DNA of 64,000 bases from Endozoicomonas sp. OPT23 (GTDB lineage: Bacteria > Pseudomonadota > Gammaproteobacteria > Pseudomonadales > Endozoicomonadaceae): the NCBI RefSeq assembly GCF_009653635.1, contig NZ_PPFD01000007.1, positions 62,974 to 126,973 of the forward strand. The letters run 5' to 3'. The position numbers were made by a program, and so were the translations under genes. Below are positions 44,574 to 54,433 of the stretch, in pieces. The notes under the pieces were generated by a model. The model had not been told where the DNA came from. It did no database searches and was given only the letters and a program-made list of their open reading frames with translations. The number at the start of each line of letters is the position of its first letter. Position 1 is the stretch's first letter.

Positions 44574-46982
44574 ATGGATCTGACTGATCACCAGCTGAAA
44601 GTTGCCCGACATTGCGACAATCACGCCCTCTGTATTGCCGTAGCCGGCTCAGGAAAAACGACGACTCTTGCTCATCTGATCCTGAATCTTCTCGCTATGG
44701 GTAGCGACCCTCGCCGTGTGATGGTGATGATGTTCAACAAGTCCGCGCAACTGGACTTTACCGCCAAGCTGCAAAAGCTGACAACCCAGACGTTCAACGG
44801 GCAGAACCACCCCCTGAACTCCCTGCCTGTTCCTGAAATCAGAACCTACCACTCTACCGGCTTGAGATTGTTAAAGAAGCTGGAACAGTGGGGTGTTCGA
44901 GGCGGCTTTGACTACAACCCGATGTCTGATAAAGAGATCGAATTAAAAATCAGGGAACTGATACTGAAACTGGCGCCTGACTCTCTGCAGGAAAAAATAA
45001 AATCAGACACGGCTCGCTATATTGAAGCAGCCATCAGTTTTATCGAACAGGTTAAGTCCAGCCTGAATGAACCTGATATTGTGCTCGCAGATAGTGATTA
45101 CCCCGATAGTCTGAAGTTTTTCATTACGCTGTTCCATGAGTTTGAACAGTGGCGACTGGATAATCGTCGTATCACTTTCACCGATATGCTTTACGACACG
45201 GTGAAGCTGTTGATGCAACATCCTGAGCACCTGACCAAAGTCAGCAATAAAATGCAGTTTATCGTCGTGGATGAGTATCAGGACACATCAACCCTGCAAC
45301 ACCACCTGACACGAATAATTGCTGGCGAGAGAGCCCGTGTGATTGCAGTGGGCGATCCTGATCAAACCATTTATGAATTCGCCGGAGCCAATATCAACAA
45401 TATTCTCCAGTACTTTGAACAGGATTTCACGAGTACCGGCCTCGTTGAACAGCTGACCATACCCCATACCTTTCGTTATGGTCACAGCATCGCCCTGGCG
45501 GCCAGCCACCTGATTGCCAGAAACAAGGATAGAAAAGACGTCATCTGTCTTGCTCACGAAAATAACACACCATCGGACATTGAGCTGATACAGTCTGATC
45601 AGGATGAAACGAAGGTATTACTGGTTGCCATAAGAAATCAGCTGTCCTCAACGTCCGACCCTTTTGCCATACTGGTCAGGGTCTGGGCTCAAGCTGTCCC
45701 TCTGGAACTGGCTCTGCTGTCAGAAGGTATTCAATACCATAATGAAGGCCCTTCCCTGTTCGAACGACCGGAAATTGTTTCACTGATTGCTGCACTTGAA
45801 CTTTCTTCGGGGCAATTTCAGTTTCTTGATGTTGATGGTCGGGCAAAACGACTCTATCAACTGTTCACGCTGCCTCATCTGGGGATCAAAACCCAGATCA
45901 TTAATGAACTTATTGCCGCTATTCAAATGCATGGGCAGGATATTGGCAAAGTCATGGCCAACAGTATTGAACTGATACGGGGCATCAGTGATTACCAGCG
46001 TAAAAAACTCTATAACCGTGCAAAAATTCTTCACAACCTTGAACTTCAGGGGCAGAAGAAGCCACCCGCCGAATTGCTACAGGATTACATAAGGAGTGCC
46101 GAGCTGAAGGAAAGCCTTCAATCCATGAGCCTGAATGAACAACGTACCGAAGAACAACTATTGGCACTGGATGGTTTTCTGCAATGGCTACGCGGTTCTG
46201 CCAGATCATCGGGGGAAGCCATAGAACTGATCCGGCAGTTGAGAGATCGGAAAAAACAGGGGAAGCAGAGTAAAAACCGCGCACAACTGACCATCAGCTC
46301 CTGCCACAGGGCAAAAGGTCTGGAATGGCCCGCCGTCATGATCCCCGGGTTAACCGCTCGTTACTGGCCCTTTGAACGCAGCGATTCTCTCAGTGCCTCG
46401 ATCACCGATATAGAATCAGAACGTCGCCTGCTTTATGTGGCCATGACCCGTGCCCGCAAGCAGCTGTTTCTGTTCAGCTGTCCCGGAAATCTGGAGCCTG
46501 GCAGCCATAACTGGAATAACAGTAATCGTCAGACAGTCAGCCGTTTTCTAAAAGAAATGCAACTCGACCACAGTAAAACCCTGGCTGAAAAGCTCAATAC
46601 GGACAGTATCGAGCCGCTTCAACTGTACCTTGCTGAACACGGTCTCACACAACAGTCCCGTCGCTATCTGGATAGCCTCAGCCCTGTCCATGGTCAGGTT
46701 GCAGCCAGCGCTCCATCCAGAAAGGAAATACTGGCAAAACAGCGACAGGCAAAAGCGAAGAATCAGGATCCCGGCTACCGCGCTGCCAGAAGTGTACTCT
46801 TTAACAGTAATGAATCCTCCATGCCCTGGCAGGAAAATTCACGACTAAGGCATAGCATTTTTGGTGAAGGTAAGGTCATTGAGGTGAACGACAACAACTT
46901 TGTTGTCCTGTTTGACCGGGAATACGGTGTAAAACGTTTTGCCTGCAGCGAACAGGTGCTGCATCTGTTTGAACCTGCCTGA
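44574..46982 (+). CDS. UvrD/Rep-family ATP-dependent DNA helicase
   Basis: An 802-residue superfamily 1A helicase, 3'-5' by family. Motif I is AVAGSGKTT (about residues 23-31), motif II IVVDEYQDTS, motif III VGDPDQTIYEFAGA, motif IV TFRYGHSIA, motif V-like SCHRAKGLEWPAVMIPGL, and motif VI RRLLYVAMTRARKQ. The C-terminal segment HSIFGEGKVIEVNDNNFVVLFD resembles the Tudor-like tail of UvrD/PcrA. It is more divergent than housekeeping UvrD or Rep and is probably an accessory repair helicase. There is no strong ribosome site before the ATG. Confidence 0.9.
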   Translation: MDLTDHQLKVARHCDNHALCIAVAGSGKTTTLAHLILNLLAMGSDPRRVMVMMFNKSAQLDFTAKLQKLTTQTFNGQNHPLNSLPVPEIRTYHSTGLRLLKKLEQWGVRGGFDYNPMSDKEIELKIRELILKLAPDSLQEKIKSDTARYIEAAISFIEQVKSSLNEPDIVLADSDYPDSLKFFITLFHEFEQWRLDNRRITFTDMLYDTVKLLMQHPEHLTKVSNKMQFIVVDEYQDTSTLQHHLTRIIAGERARVIAVGDPDQTIYEFAGANINNILQYFEQDFTSTGLVEQLTIPHTFRYGHSIALAASHLIARNKDRKDVICLAHENNTPSDIELIQSDQDETKVLLVAIRNQLSSTSDPFAILVRVWAQAVPLELALLSEGIQYHNEGPSLFERPEIVSLIAALELSSGQFQFLDVDGRAKRLYQLFTLPHLGIKTQIINELIAAIQMHGQDIGKVMANSIELIRGISDYQRKKLYNRAKILHNLELQGQKKPPAELLQDYIRSAELKESLQSMSLNEQRTEEQLLALDGFLQWLRGSARSSGEAIELIRQLRDRKKQGKQSKNRAQLTISSCHRAKGLEWPAVMIPGLTARYWPFERSDSLSASITDIESERRLLYVAMTRARKQLFLFSCPGNLEPGSHNWNNSNRQTVSRFLKEMQLDHSKTLAEKLNTDSIEPLQLYLAEHGLTQQSRRYLDSLSPVHGQVAASAPSRKEILAKQRQAKAKNQDPGYRAARSVLFNSNESSMPWQENSRLRHSIFGEGKVIEVNDNNFVVLFDREYGVKRFACSEQVLHLFEPA

Positions 46983-47141
46983 TAAGATCTTCTCATCCCT
47001 CAAGTTCCAGCAAAAAAATAAAAACCTTCAGGTAAATTGCCGGTAGCCATCTATACTGACTGCCAGCAATTTATCACCACCTTGATTTAGTTTTACTCTG
47101 ATCATTTTTCAATACTTCACTCAATTTTTTAAGAGGTTGTC

Positions 47142-47711
47142 ATGTCTGGTAGCCTGAGCAGCCCTGCACGCAGAGCCCTGCTGAGTGGTAAGTTTGACTG
47201 TCAGTACAGCCAACCTGTTTATCCACCCTGGTCGTTAGCCACCGAACAGTTTCTTGAAAAGTGCAGCCAATGTGATCGCTGTATCGACGTCTGCCCCAGC
47301 GAAATACTGTTCAGGCACTCCTCCGGATTTCCTGAAGTTGATTTCAGTTCCGGCGAATGCACTTTCTGCCGACAGTGTCTCGATGTCTGCCCTTCCCAGG
47401 CTCTCGTCAGTCAACCAGCTCCCTGGGCACTTAAAGCCAGTATCAGTGAAAAATGCCTGACACTGTCGGGTATTGCCTGCCAGAGCTGTGTTGATATGTG
47501 TGAAGTTAAGGCAATAACAACTGAATTTTCTGTAACCGGCATCAGCACACCCAGCCTGAACCAGGAGTTATGCAGTGGTTGTGGCGCCTGTTATCAGGTA
47601 TGTCCCGCTGATGCTCTCAGCTTCAGCTGTCAGGCAGAACCATCAGCCTCAGAACTATCAGTCCGGAACCATCAACCAGAGTACAAAAGGATATTCCATG
47701 AGGCTTCCTGA
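47142..47711 (+). CDS. napF: Ferredoxin-type protein NapF
   Basis: A 189-residue cytoplasmic iron-sulfur protein. Cys motifs for three to four 4Fe-4S clusters: CSQCDRCIDVCP, CTFCRQCLDVCP, ACQSCVDMCE and CSGCGACYQVCP. NapF helps mature NapA before export. AGAGG precedes the ATG. It is the first gene of the nap operon; its end overlaps the start of napD by 14 bases. Confidence 0.95.
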   Translation: MSGSLSSPARRALLSGKFDCQYSQPVYPPWSLATEQFLEKCSQCDRCIDVCPSEILFRHSSGFPEVDFSSGECTFCRQCLDVCPSQALVSQPAPWALKASISEKCLTLSGIACQSCVDMCEVKAITTEFSVTGISTPSLNQELCSGCGACYQVCPADALSFSCQAEPSASELSVRNHQPEYKRIFHEAS

Positions 47712-48012
47712 CAGTTTCACTGAAGGCAGTACTGACAGTACAGAATACACTGTCTGTGGCCTGGTTCTACTTTCAAAATCTGAAGATTATCAGCAGCTCT
47801 ACGCTCGGCTGCAAACCATTGACGGGCTGGATATATACAACAGCAGTGACAATGGTCGTTTTGCCGTAACCCTTGAAGAACTGCCGGGTGGCTGTCGAAT
47901 CACTGACCAGATTGAGGTCGTTCGAAACCTGCCCGGCGTCGTTGATCTTTCTCTGGCCTACAGTCACACAGAACCCATATCTGATGTCCTGGCTGCTGAC
48001 AGCCATAGCTAG
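47698..48012 (+). CDS. napD: NapA signal-peptide chaperone NapD
   Basis: A 104-residue protein starting at ATG 47698 with AAAAGGA upstream; a longer frame upstream lies inside napF and is ignored. Sequence landmarks are CGLVLLSKSEDYQQLYARLQ and LPGVVDLSLAYSH, typical of NapD, the Tat-signal-binding chaperone that holds NapA until its molybdenum cofactor is loaded. It sits between napF and napA, as expected. Confidence 0.93.
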   Translation: MRLPDSFTEGSTDSTEYTVCGLVLLSKSEDYQQLYARLQTIDGLDIYNSSDNGRFAVTLEELPGGCRITDQIEVVRNLPGVVDLSLAYSHTEPISDVLAADSHS

Positions 48013-48057
48013 CCGAGTTATAGCCGAACCGAGTAGTAGCCGAACCGAGTCATTGCC
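48010..48057 (+). repeat. Short direct repeats between napD and napA
   Basis: The spacer contains three imperfect copies of TAGCCGAACCGAGT: AGCCGAGTTA, TAGCCGAACCGAGT and TAGCCGAACCGAGT. No Shine-Dalgarno-like sequence is obvious before the napA ATG. Probably slippage-derived. Confidence 0.6.
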
Positions 48058-50550
48058 ATGAATAACAGCCGCCGTACATTTCTGAAATCCTCTGCCGCTG
48101 CTGCTGCCGCAAGTGCTGCAGGCCTGAGCGTCACGCCCTCGACACAAGTGCTGGCCAAAACCGGCAAACAGAATATCGACTGGGACAAAGCTCCCTGCCG
48201 GTTCTGTGGCACAGGCTGTAGTGTCCTTGTAGGCGTCAGAGACGGTCGTGTCGTCGCAACTCAGGCTGATCCGGATTCGCCGGTAAACCGTGGTTTGAAC
48301 TGCATCAAGGGCTACTTCCTGTCAAAGATCATGTACGGCTCTGACCGCCTGACCACCCCCTTATTACGAATGAAAAATGGCAAATACGATAAGAATGGTC
48401 AGTTTACACCGGTCAGTTGGGACACCGCCTTTGAGATCATGGCCAGGAAATTCAAGAAAACCCTGAAAGAGAAAGGCCCGACGGCTGTTGGTATGTTTGG
48501 CTCAGGGCAATGGACCGTCTGGGAAGGGTACGCTGCATCCAAATTCATGAAAGCCGGTCTGCGCTCCAACAATATTGATCCCAATGCCCGACATTGCATG
48601 GCCTCTGCCGTCGGTGGTTTTATGCGCACCTTCGGCATCGATGAACCTATGGGCTGTTACGATGATTTTGAAAATGCCGACCACTTTGTGCTTTGGGGTT
48701 CCAATATGGCGGAATGCCATCCGGTGCTCTGGAGCCGTATTGCTGCCCGGGTGCTAGCGTTTGACCATGTTCGTGTTTCTGTTCTCAGTACCTATAAACA
48801 CCGGTCCTGTGACCTCGCTCACCTGCCGATTATTTTTGAACCACAAACAGACCTGGCCATCGGTAACTTTATTTGCCACCACATTATTTCTACCAACCGT
48901 GTGAACAAGGAGTTCATTGCCAAACATACTCGCTTTCGTATGGGCGCTACCGATATTGGTTACGGCCTTCCCGATACCAGCCCACTACAAATGAAAGCAG
49001 CGCACCCGAATGATGGCAGCTCCAAGGAAATAAAGTTTGAAGACTTTGCTACCTTCGTCAGTGACTACACGCTGGAAAAAGTCAGTAAGCTGTCTGGTGT
49101 CAGCAAGAAATCATTGCTGGAGTTGGCAGAACTTTACGCCGACCCGGACACCAAGGTGATGTCACTCTGGACCATGGGGGTTAATCAGCACACCCGTGGC
49201 GTCTGGATGAACAACATTCTTTATAACATGCACCTGCTGACCGGTAAGATATCACAGCCCGGTAACAGCCCATTCTCTCTGACCGGCCAGCCTTCAGCCT
49301 GTGGTACCGCACGAGAAGTCGGCACTTTCAGCCATCGACTTCCCGCAGACATGGTCGTAACAAACCCCAAGCATCGAGCCAAGGCTGAAAAAATATGGAA
49401 ACTTCCGTCCGGTACAATTCCTGCCAAACCCGGTTATCACGCAGTGCTTCAGGATCGTATGCTGAAAAAAGGCAAGATCAACGCCTACTGGGTCATGTGC
49501 AACAACAACGTCCAGACTGCACCTAATCTGAACGAGGAAACCCTGCCCGGTTACAAAAATCCTGACAACTTTATTGTTGTTTCCGACCCATATCCAACCG
49601 TGTCCACTTCCGTTGCCGACCTGATACTCCCCACTGCTATGTGGGTAGAAAAAGAAGGTGCCTATGGCAATGCTGAACGTCGAACCCAGTTCTGGTACCA
49701 GCAGGTCGATGCACCGGCTGAAGCCCGAAGTGATCTCTGGCAGCTGATGGAGTTTTCCAAGTACTTCAAGGTTGAAGAAGTCTGGCCGGAAGAACTGATT
49801 AAAAAGAAACCGGAAGTTCGGGGTAAAACGTTATTTGATGTACTGTATCGCAACGGTAACGTTAATCGCTTCCCTCTTGACCAGACCAATCCGGACAAGA
49901 ACAACTTTGAGTCAAAACAGTTTGGCTTTTATGTTCAGAAAGGCCTGTTCGAAGAGTACGCAACCTTTGGTCGGGGCAAAGCCCACGATCTGGCGCCGTT
50001 CGACGTTTATCACACTGTCCGGGGGTTGCGCTGGCCAGTCGTCAATGGTCGTGAAACCCTGCGTCGCTTTCATGAGGACAGCGACCCCTATGTTCGTGAC
50101 GGCAGCGAGTTCGAATTTTATGGCAAGGCTGACGGTAAAGCCTGGCTGTTCGCCCTGCCCTATGAACCACCGCCGGAAGTACCTGATGATGAATTCGATC
50201 TGTGGCTCTGCACAGGCCGGGTTCTTGAGCACTGGCATTCAGGCTCCATGACCCAGCGAGTCCCTGAACTTTATAAAGCTTTCCCTGATGCAGTGATCTT
50301 CATGCACCCTGATGATGCGCGGGAACGAGGTCTCCGGCGGGGTGAAGAAGCCATGGTCATTTCACCGCGAGGAGAAATTCGAACCCGGGTCGAAACCCGT
50401 GGCAGGAATACCATGCACAGAGGCTTCACCTTTATACCATTCTTTGACGCAACCGAACTGGTCAACAAACTGATTCTGGATGCCACCGACCCGTTATCAA
50501 AGCAGACTGATTACAAAAAGTGTCCGGTGCGAATAGAGAAGGTTGCATAA
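48058..50550 (+). CDS. napA: Periplasmic nitrate reductase catalytic subunit NapA
   Basis: An 830-residue molybdopterin enzyme reducing nitrate to nitrite in the periplasm. It has a Tat signal (SRRTFLKS followed by an Ala-rich stretch ending [11 protein letters not shown]), 4Fe-4S ligands CRFCGTGC...NCIKG (about residues 46-86), and the molybdenum-ligating Cys in ARHCMAS (about 180). The C-terminal molybdopterin-binding domain has [19 protein letters not shown]. Length is normal. It lies mid-operon between napD and napB. Confidence 0.97.
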   Translation: MNNSRRTFLKSSAAAAAASAAGLSVTPSTQVLAKTGKQNIDWDKAPCRFCGTGCSVLVGVRDGRVVATQADPDSPVNRGLNCIKGYFLSKIMYGSDRLTTPLLRMKNGKYDKNGQFTPVSWDTAFEIMARKFKKTLKEKGPTAVGMFGSGQWTVWEGYAASKFMKAGLRSNNIDPNARHCMASAVGGFMRTFGIDEPMGCYDDFENADHFVLWGSNMAECHPVLWSRIAARVLAFDHVRVSVLSTYKHRSCDLAHLPIIFEPQTDLAIGNFICHHIISTNRVNKEFIAKHTRFRMGATDIGYGLPDTSPLQMKAAHPNDGSSKEIKFEDFATFVSDYTLEKVSKLSGVSKKSLLELAELYADPDTKVMSLWTMGVNQHTRGVWMNNILYNMHLLTGKISQPGNSPFSLTGQPSACGTAREVGTFSHRLPADMVVTNPKHRAKAEKIWKLPSGTIPAKPGYHAVLQDRMLKKGKINAYWVMCNNNVQTAPNLNEETLPGYKNPDNFIVVSDPYPTVSTSVADLILPTAMWVEKEGAYGNAERRTQFWYQQVDAPAEARSDLWQLMEFSKYFKVEEVWPEELIKKKPEVRGKTLFDVLYRNGNVNRFPLDQTNPDKNNFESKQFGFYVQKGLFEEYATFGRGKAHDLAPFDVYHTVRGLRWPVVNGRETLRRFHEDSDPYVRDGSEFEFYGKADGKAWLFALPYEPPPEVPDDEFDLWLCTGRVLEHWHSGSMTQRVPELYKAFPDAVIFMHPDDARERGLRRGEEAMVISPRGEIRTRVETRGRNTMHRGFTFIPFFDATELVNKLILDATDPLSKQTDYKKCPVRIEKVA

Positions 50551-50587
50551 ACCCTATTCATACGACGATGACATTGAGGTTGAACCC

Positions 50588-51067
50588 ATGAAGTTGTGTC
50601 ATTTAAAACGCTGGTTTCTTTTTGCACTAACTGCTGTTGTGCTTTGTCATTATCTGCTGCCACAGTTCGCCATTGCTGCAGGTAACGATAAGCCTGTCGA
50701 GTCTCTACGCGGACCGGCCCCTCTTTCAGAAGAGAAAAAAGCACCGGCACTGAAAAAGTTCCCAAAAGAAAGAGAGCTGCTGGATCTGAACTATGTTGGC
50801 CAGCCGCCACTGATTCCTCACTCCATTCGAGGCTATAAAATCACCGCCAATGACAACCGCTGCCTGCACTGTCATTCATGGGATAACGCCATCAGCTCAG
50901 GCGCGACCCGAATCGGAATTTCCCACTTCCGTGACCGCGACGGCAGGGTTCTGGCCGATGTGTCACCATCCCGCTATTTCTGTACCCAGTGCCATGTCCC
51001 CCAGATCAATGCCAAGCCCCTGGTGCCCAATACGTTTGAACCTGTTGAGAGTTTGAAAACACCATGA
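50588..51067 (+). CDS. napB: Diheme cytochrome c NapB
   Basis: A protein of about 159 residues starting at ATG 50588 with GAGG upstream; a frame beginning 15 codons earlier lacks a proper signal start. The signal peptide ends near QFAIAA. Two heme sites: CLHCH (about residue 92) and CTQCH (about 133). It receives electrons from NapC and passes them to NapA. It overlaps napC by 4 bases. Confidence 0.94.
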   Translation: MKLCHLKRWFLFALTAVVLCHYLLPQFAIAAGNDKPVESLRGPAPLSEEKKAPALKKFPKERELLDLNYVGQPPLIPHSIRGYKITANDNRCLHCHSWDNAISSGATRIGISHFRDRDGRVLADVSPSRYFCTQCHVPQINAKPLVPNTFEPVESLKTP

Positions 51068-51660
51068 AGCTGCCAATCCCAAATTTCCTGAAGCGCTACT
51101 GGCAGCTTCTGTCGCGGCCAGCAGCCATTGCCCTCTGGTTAATTCTGGCCTTCGGTTTTACGGCTGGCATCGTTTTCTGGGGTGGCTTTAATACCTTGAT
51201 GGAAGCCAGTAATACCGAAGCATTCTGTACTGGTTGCCATGAAATGAAAGACAACGTTTTTGAAGAAATGAAAACGACCATTCACTACAGTAACCGTTCA
51301 GGCGTTCGAGCCAGTTGTCCGGACTGCCACGTTCCCCATGAATGGACCCATAAAATTGTCCGTAAGGTTCAGGCCAGTAAAGAAGTGTGGGGGAAACTCA
51401 CCGGTTATATAGACACCCGGGCAAAGTTTCTTGAACACCGTAAAAACATGGCAGAAAGAGAGTGGGCACGAATGAAAGCAAATGACTCCAGAGAGTGCCG
51501 TAACTGCCACAATTTTGATTATATGGACTTTTCGGTCCAGTCCAAACGAGCGGCCCAGATGCACAGCACAGCACTTGCATCAGGAAAGATGACCTGTATA
51601 GACTGTCATAAAGGGATTGCTCACCACCTGCCTGATATGTCAGGTGTTGCTAACTGGTAA
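51064..51660 (+). CDS. napC: Tetraheme membrane cytochrome NapC
   Basis: A 198-residue NapC/NirT-family quinol dehydrogenase. One N-terminal membrane anchor ([23 protein letters not shown]) is followed by a periplasmic domain with four heme sites: CTGCH, CPDCH, CRNCH and CIDCH. It moves electrons from the quinol pool to NapB. As napG and napH are absent, NapC is probably the only quinol link in this operon. Confidence 0.95.
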   Translation: MKLPIPNFLKRYWQLLSRPAAIALWLILAFGFTAGIVFWGGFNTLMEASNTEAFCTGCHEMKDNVFEEMKTTIHYSNRSGVRASCPDCHVPHEWTHKIVRKVQASKEVWGKLTGYIDTRAKFLEHRKNMAEREWARMKANDSRECRNCHNFDYMDFSVQSKRAAQMHSTALASGKMTCIDCHKGIAHHLPDMSGVANW

Positions 51661-51672
51661 CAGGAGACTGCC

Positions 51673-51804
51673 ATGAGTACTTTGGAAACCATTATCTGGT
51701 ATACCCTTGGCTATATGGCCATGCCGGTTATTTTCCTGACGGGGTTCGCCATTACAGCACTGATTGCCTGTTTTCTGGTTGAACGAATAACCCCGGAGAG
51801 CTGA
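51673..51804 (+). CDS. 43-aa single-span membrane protein of the nap-associated TIGR02808 type
   Basis: MSTLETIIWYTLGYMAMPVI begins a 43-residue product with one membrane span (VIFLTGFAITALIACFLV) and a short polar tail. CAGGAGA precedes the ATG at good spacing, and it starts 12 bases after napC. Very short proteins of this kind (TIGR02808) are known beside nap genes in Vibrio and Photobacterium. The family match is from memory. A role in assembling or tethering the Nap complex is inference. Confidence 0.75.
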   Translation: MSTLETIIWYTLGYMAMPVIFLTGFAITALIACFLVERITPES

Positions 51805-51835
51805 TAGCGTCGGATTATTCGTTCAACCCTGAGTT

Positions 51836-53701
51836 TTATTGACCGGAAGCAGCTTGTTCGGTCTGGGAAAACTCTGCCCAAAACCTCAGTAGTCGAATGA
51901 TACCTTCTGCATCCGGGTGTTCTTTCCGTTCTTTGATACTTTTTTCCTGTAACTGGCTCTCAAGAAATTCGTTCTCTGTATCTTCAAGGGCTTCATTAAA
52001 ATCCTTTGCATCTGAACCGTCATTGGTGCATTCAATAGCCAGATAATATTCTGAAAGCGCCATTCCTGGGTCGTTTGGCAATGTACAGCTGGCGTTGTGA
52101 ATGTTCGCTAATCTCACCAGATAACTCATTAGGCCCATAGCATTAGCACCCGTATGAAAGTTTTTATCACCGCCTGCCTGCCCCATGTTTCTAAAAGACC
52201 TGTACAGCTGATAGTTGAATCTTAAGTATCCAAAGTAGGTTTGGCTGGTTGGAAAAATGATATCTTTATATCTCGTGTAGAAATCAACGCCTTTACCTAC
52301 CTGGTAACGACGAACCATGTCATCAAAAGGCAGGTCCAGGGCTCTGTCACTAATCTCATCATCAGAGGAATTGTGGTATTCAGTGTGGGACTGAAGGCCA
52401 TTAGCAAACAATCCATCACGCTCAGACAGCGTGACAAGACGTTCGAAAATTTTTGTCAGCTCCACATCGTCATCCGCGTGCTGTCCGGATATAAGCTTCA
52501 TACCTCTGAGAAATGCCGGGTCATATTGAGCGAGATTCACGGCAAGACTCGCAGGAGTGCCCGCAGGATTTACAGCTGCAACCAGCTCCTGATCAATATC
52601 ATGAACCTTATAGAAGGCTTGCTGAATGCCTGCAGGCATAAAGGACAGGATCATAATATGGAAGTAATCATGCCTTCCCGCCAGTGTTCCGGAGAACAGC
52701 TCATGGGGGGTGAGCAGGTTATTGGCCAGCGGATGAAACAACTGTAACGGGTGCTGAAGATTACCTCTCATTACTCGTACATCGCTCATACCATGTGCCC
52801 CTAAAGTAGGAACAATGGATACCCGTTCATTCTCGGGTAAGGTCGATGCAACACGACGATAGCTATCCATCAACCCGAACGGTGAAAAAACCATACTCGA
52901 TCGATCTTCTTCAATCACGCCCGCTATAGGTGCTTCACGACTCAGTACCCTTAGATACCGATAATCAAATTTTAAACGCTTCTCCTGTTTAACCTTCTCC
53001 TCATAGAATGAAGTATCCTCTGTCAAGAAATAAGGTTTGTCAGACCAGGTTATACGGGTAAAGTACTTCTGGTGATCAGGTGTCAGGCCAAGAGCTTTTC
53101 GCAGGTATTTGGGTTTGACCCCTGAATAGTCATCATTCACCCTTTTTTTCCAGTGACGGATTCTTTTATCACTAGAACTGTCCGGTCTGAAACGCTCTAT
53201 TACTGTCCCATTAAGATAGCCACCAGGGCGCTGATCATAGACCATCTCGACAAAACCATAGAGATCAAGAAAGTACTCCTTGGCTATTTTTTTCTCGATA
53301 TAAGCGACCAGCAAGGCATCAAATGACATTGGCTCTGCGAATACCGGATCCTGCCAGTTCTCTGAACTGACTGCATTCAGAATTAAATCAAACTGGCTAT
53401 AGAGAGCGTGATAATTATTCTGCAGTATTTCTTCAAGGTGAAGCCTGATCCTGACTGATAGCTGTAGCTCTGCCTCAGCAACCAGCACCTTCGCTGCCTG
53501 TTGAGTATAACCGTGCAAGGCTACTGCCTGTTCAGGAGCATGCTTGATGCCTTGCCAGCCTTTAAGTACTACATCAGGAATCTGAACCTTTTGCGAATCA
53601 TCATTGCCTACAAAGGTGTCCTGAAAATCATCGGCCAGACCAGCCAAAGTAGTCCCGCAAAAGACTGACAATAAAGCCAGAACAGGAAGTGTCTTACGCA
53701 T
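51836..53701 (-). CDS. Secreted protein of unknown function
   Basis: A protein of about 621 residues starting at ATG 53701, chosen because GGAG sits nine bases upstream and the product begins directly with a signal peptide (MRKTLPVLALLSVFCGTTLAG); a start nine codons upstream is possible. No family recognised. Mostly alpha-helical by eye, rich in aromatic and charged residues, with two mature Cys residues (ASCTLP, IECTND) near the C-terminus that could pair. It faces the nap operon convergently. Periplasmic or secreted location is predicted. Confidence 0.7.
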   Translation of the reverse strand: MRKTLPVLALLSVFCGTTLAGLADDFQDTFVGNDDSQKVQIPDVVLKGWQGIKHAPEQAVALHGYTQQAAKVLVAEAELQLSVRIRLHLEEILQNNYHALYSQFDLILNAVSSENWQDPVFAEPMSFDALLVAYIEKKIAKEYFLDLYGFVEMVYDQRPGGYLNGTVIERFRPDSSSDKRIRHWKKRVNDDYSGVKPKYLRKALGLTPDHQKYFTRITWSDKPYFLTEDTSFYEEKVKQEKRLKFDYRYLRVLSREAPIAGVIEEDRSSMVFSPFGLMDSYRRVASTLPENERVSIVPTLGAHGMSDVRVMRGNLQHPLQLFHPLANNLLTPHELFSGTLAGRHDYFHIMILSFMPAGIQQAFYKVHDIDQELVAAVNPAGTPASLAVNLAQYDPAFLRGMKLISGQHADDDVELTKIFERLVTLSERDGLFANGLQSHTEYHNSSDDEISDRALDLPFDDMVRRYQVGKGVDFYTRYKDIIFPTSQTYFGYLRFNYQLYRSFRNMGQAGGDKNFHTGANAMGLMSYLVRLANIHNASCTLPNDPGMALSEYYLAIECTNDGSDAKDFNEALEDTENEFLESQLQEKSIKERKEHPDAEGIIRLLRFWAEFSQTEQAASGQ

Positions 53702-53821
53702 GTCCACAGTCTCCATAGTCATTGACATCAGTCAGGCTCAAACCACAGGGTCTGACTGCAATGAATTAAAAATATGCAACTGTAGAGCCGGATACGTATT
53801 AAAAGTTCCTTTATAGAAAAG

Positions 53822-54328
53822 TTAACTCATGTTTTTATAACCAAACCACCTGTTCACCTCTTCCTTATACATCCTGTAGTCATTACCAAACAGCTTAAAA
53901 AGAGCCCTTTCCTCCGGTGCGATCTGAAAACGACCTATATAAGCAACAAAAGCAGGCAGTACCACCAGGCAAAGCCAACTATCAAGATAAACTCCCCAGG
54001 CTGTCAGCAACAGCAACATGCCCAGGTACATTGGGTTTCGTGTGTAACGGTAAAGACCAGACCGAACCAGACTGCTTGCCTGTTCAGGGTTTATGGGGCT
54101 GGGGGTGGTACTGGCTCGTTTGAAAGACACAACCCCCATCAGCATCAGACCAAGCCCGGTGCCAGCAAAGGCAATAACCAGACTCCAGCTCAAGACTGTA
54201 CCCGATAGCCCCATGGGCAGAGTAAAAGATGAATGGGCAATGCCATACATCAGAGCCATGGCGATCAGCACGACCAGCAATGGCGGAACTTTCAGCTCTA
54301 ACCGGGTTTTCAAATCTAACTGAGCCAT
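53822..54328 (-). CDS. Isoprenylcysteine carboxyl methyltransferase-like membrane protein
   Basis: About 168 residues starting at ATG 54328 (MAQLDLKTRLELKVPP); the longer upstream frame has an atypical N-terminus. Four to five membrane helices. The block VRSGLYRYTRNPMYLGMLLL and the C-terminal EERALFKLFGNDYRMYKEEVNRW are the signatures of the ICMT/PEMT-like methyltransferase family, which bind S-adenosylmethionine in the membrane. The bacterial substrate is unknown. It lies downstream of hutH on the same strand and may be read through from the hut operon. Confidence 0.85.
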   Translation of the reverse strand: MAQLDLKTRLELKVPPLLVVLIAMALMYGIAHSSFTLPMGLSGTVLSWSLVIAFAGTGLGLMLMGVVSFKRASTTPSPINPEQASSLVRSGLYRYTRNPMYLGMLLLLTAWGVYLDSWLCLVVLPAFVAYIGRFQIAPEERALFKLFGNDYRMYKEEVNRWFGYKNMS

Positions 54329-54433
54329 ACCCTTACCTGTCTGATGTAAAAAAGTAGTCAGCTTCAGCGAGGGCGCTCTCAATGAGCCATGTGACCCATT
54401 GGAACACTCCCCAGGCCGAACCACTTAATCCTA

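Noticed and set aside
46983-47141. FNR or NarP binding site upstream of napF
   Set aside because: A TTGAT half-site is present but no matching second half at proper spacing could be found by eye.
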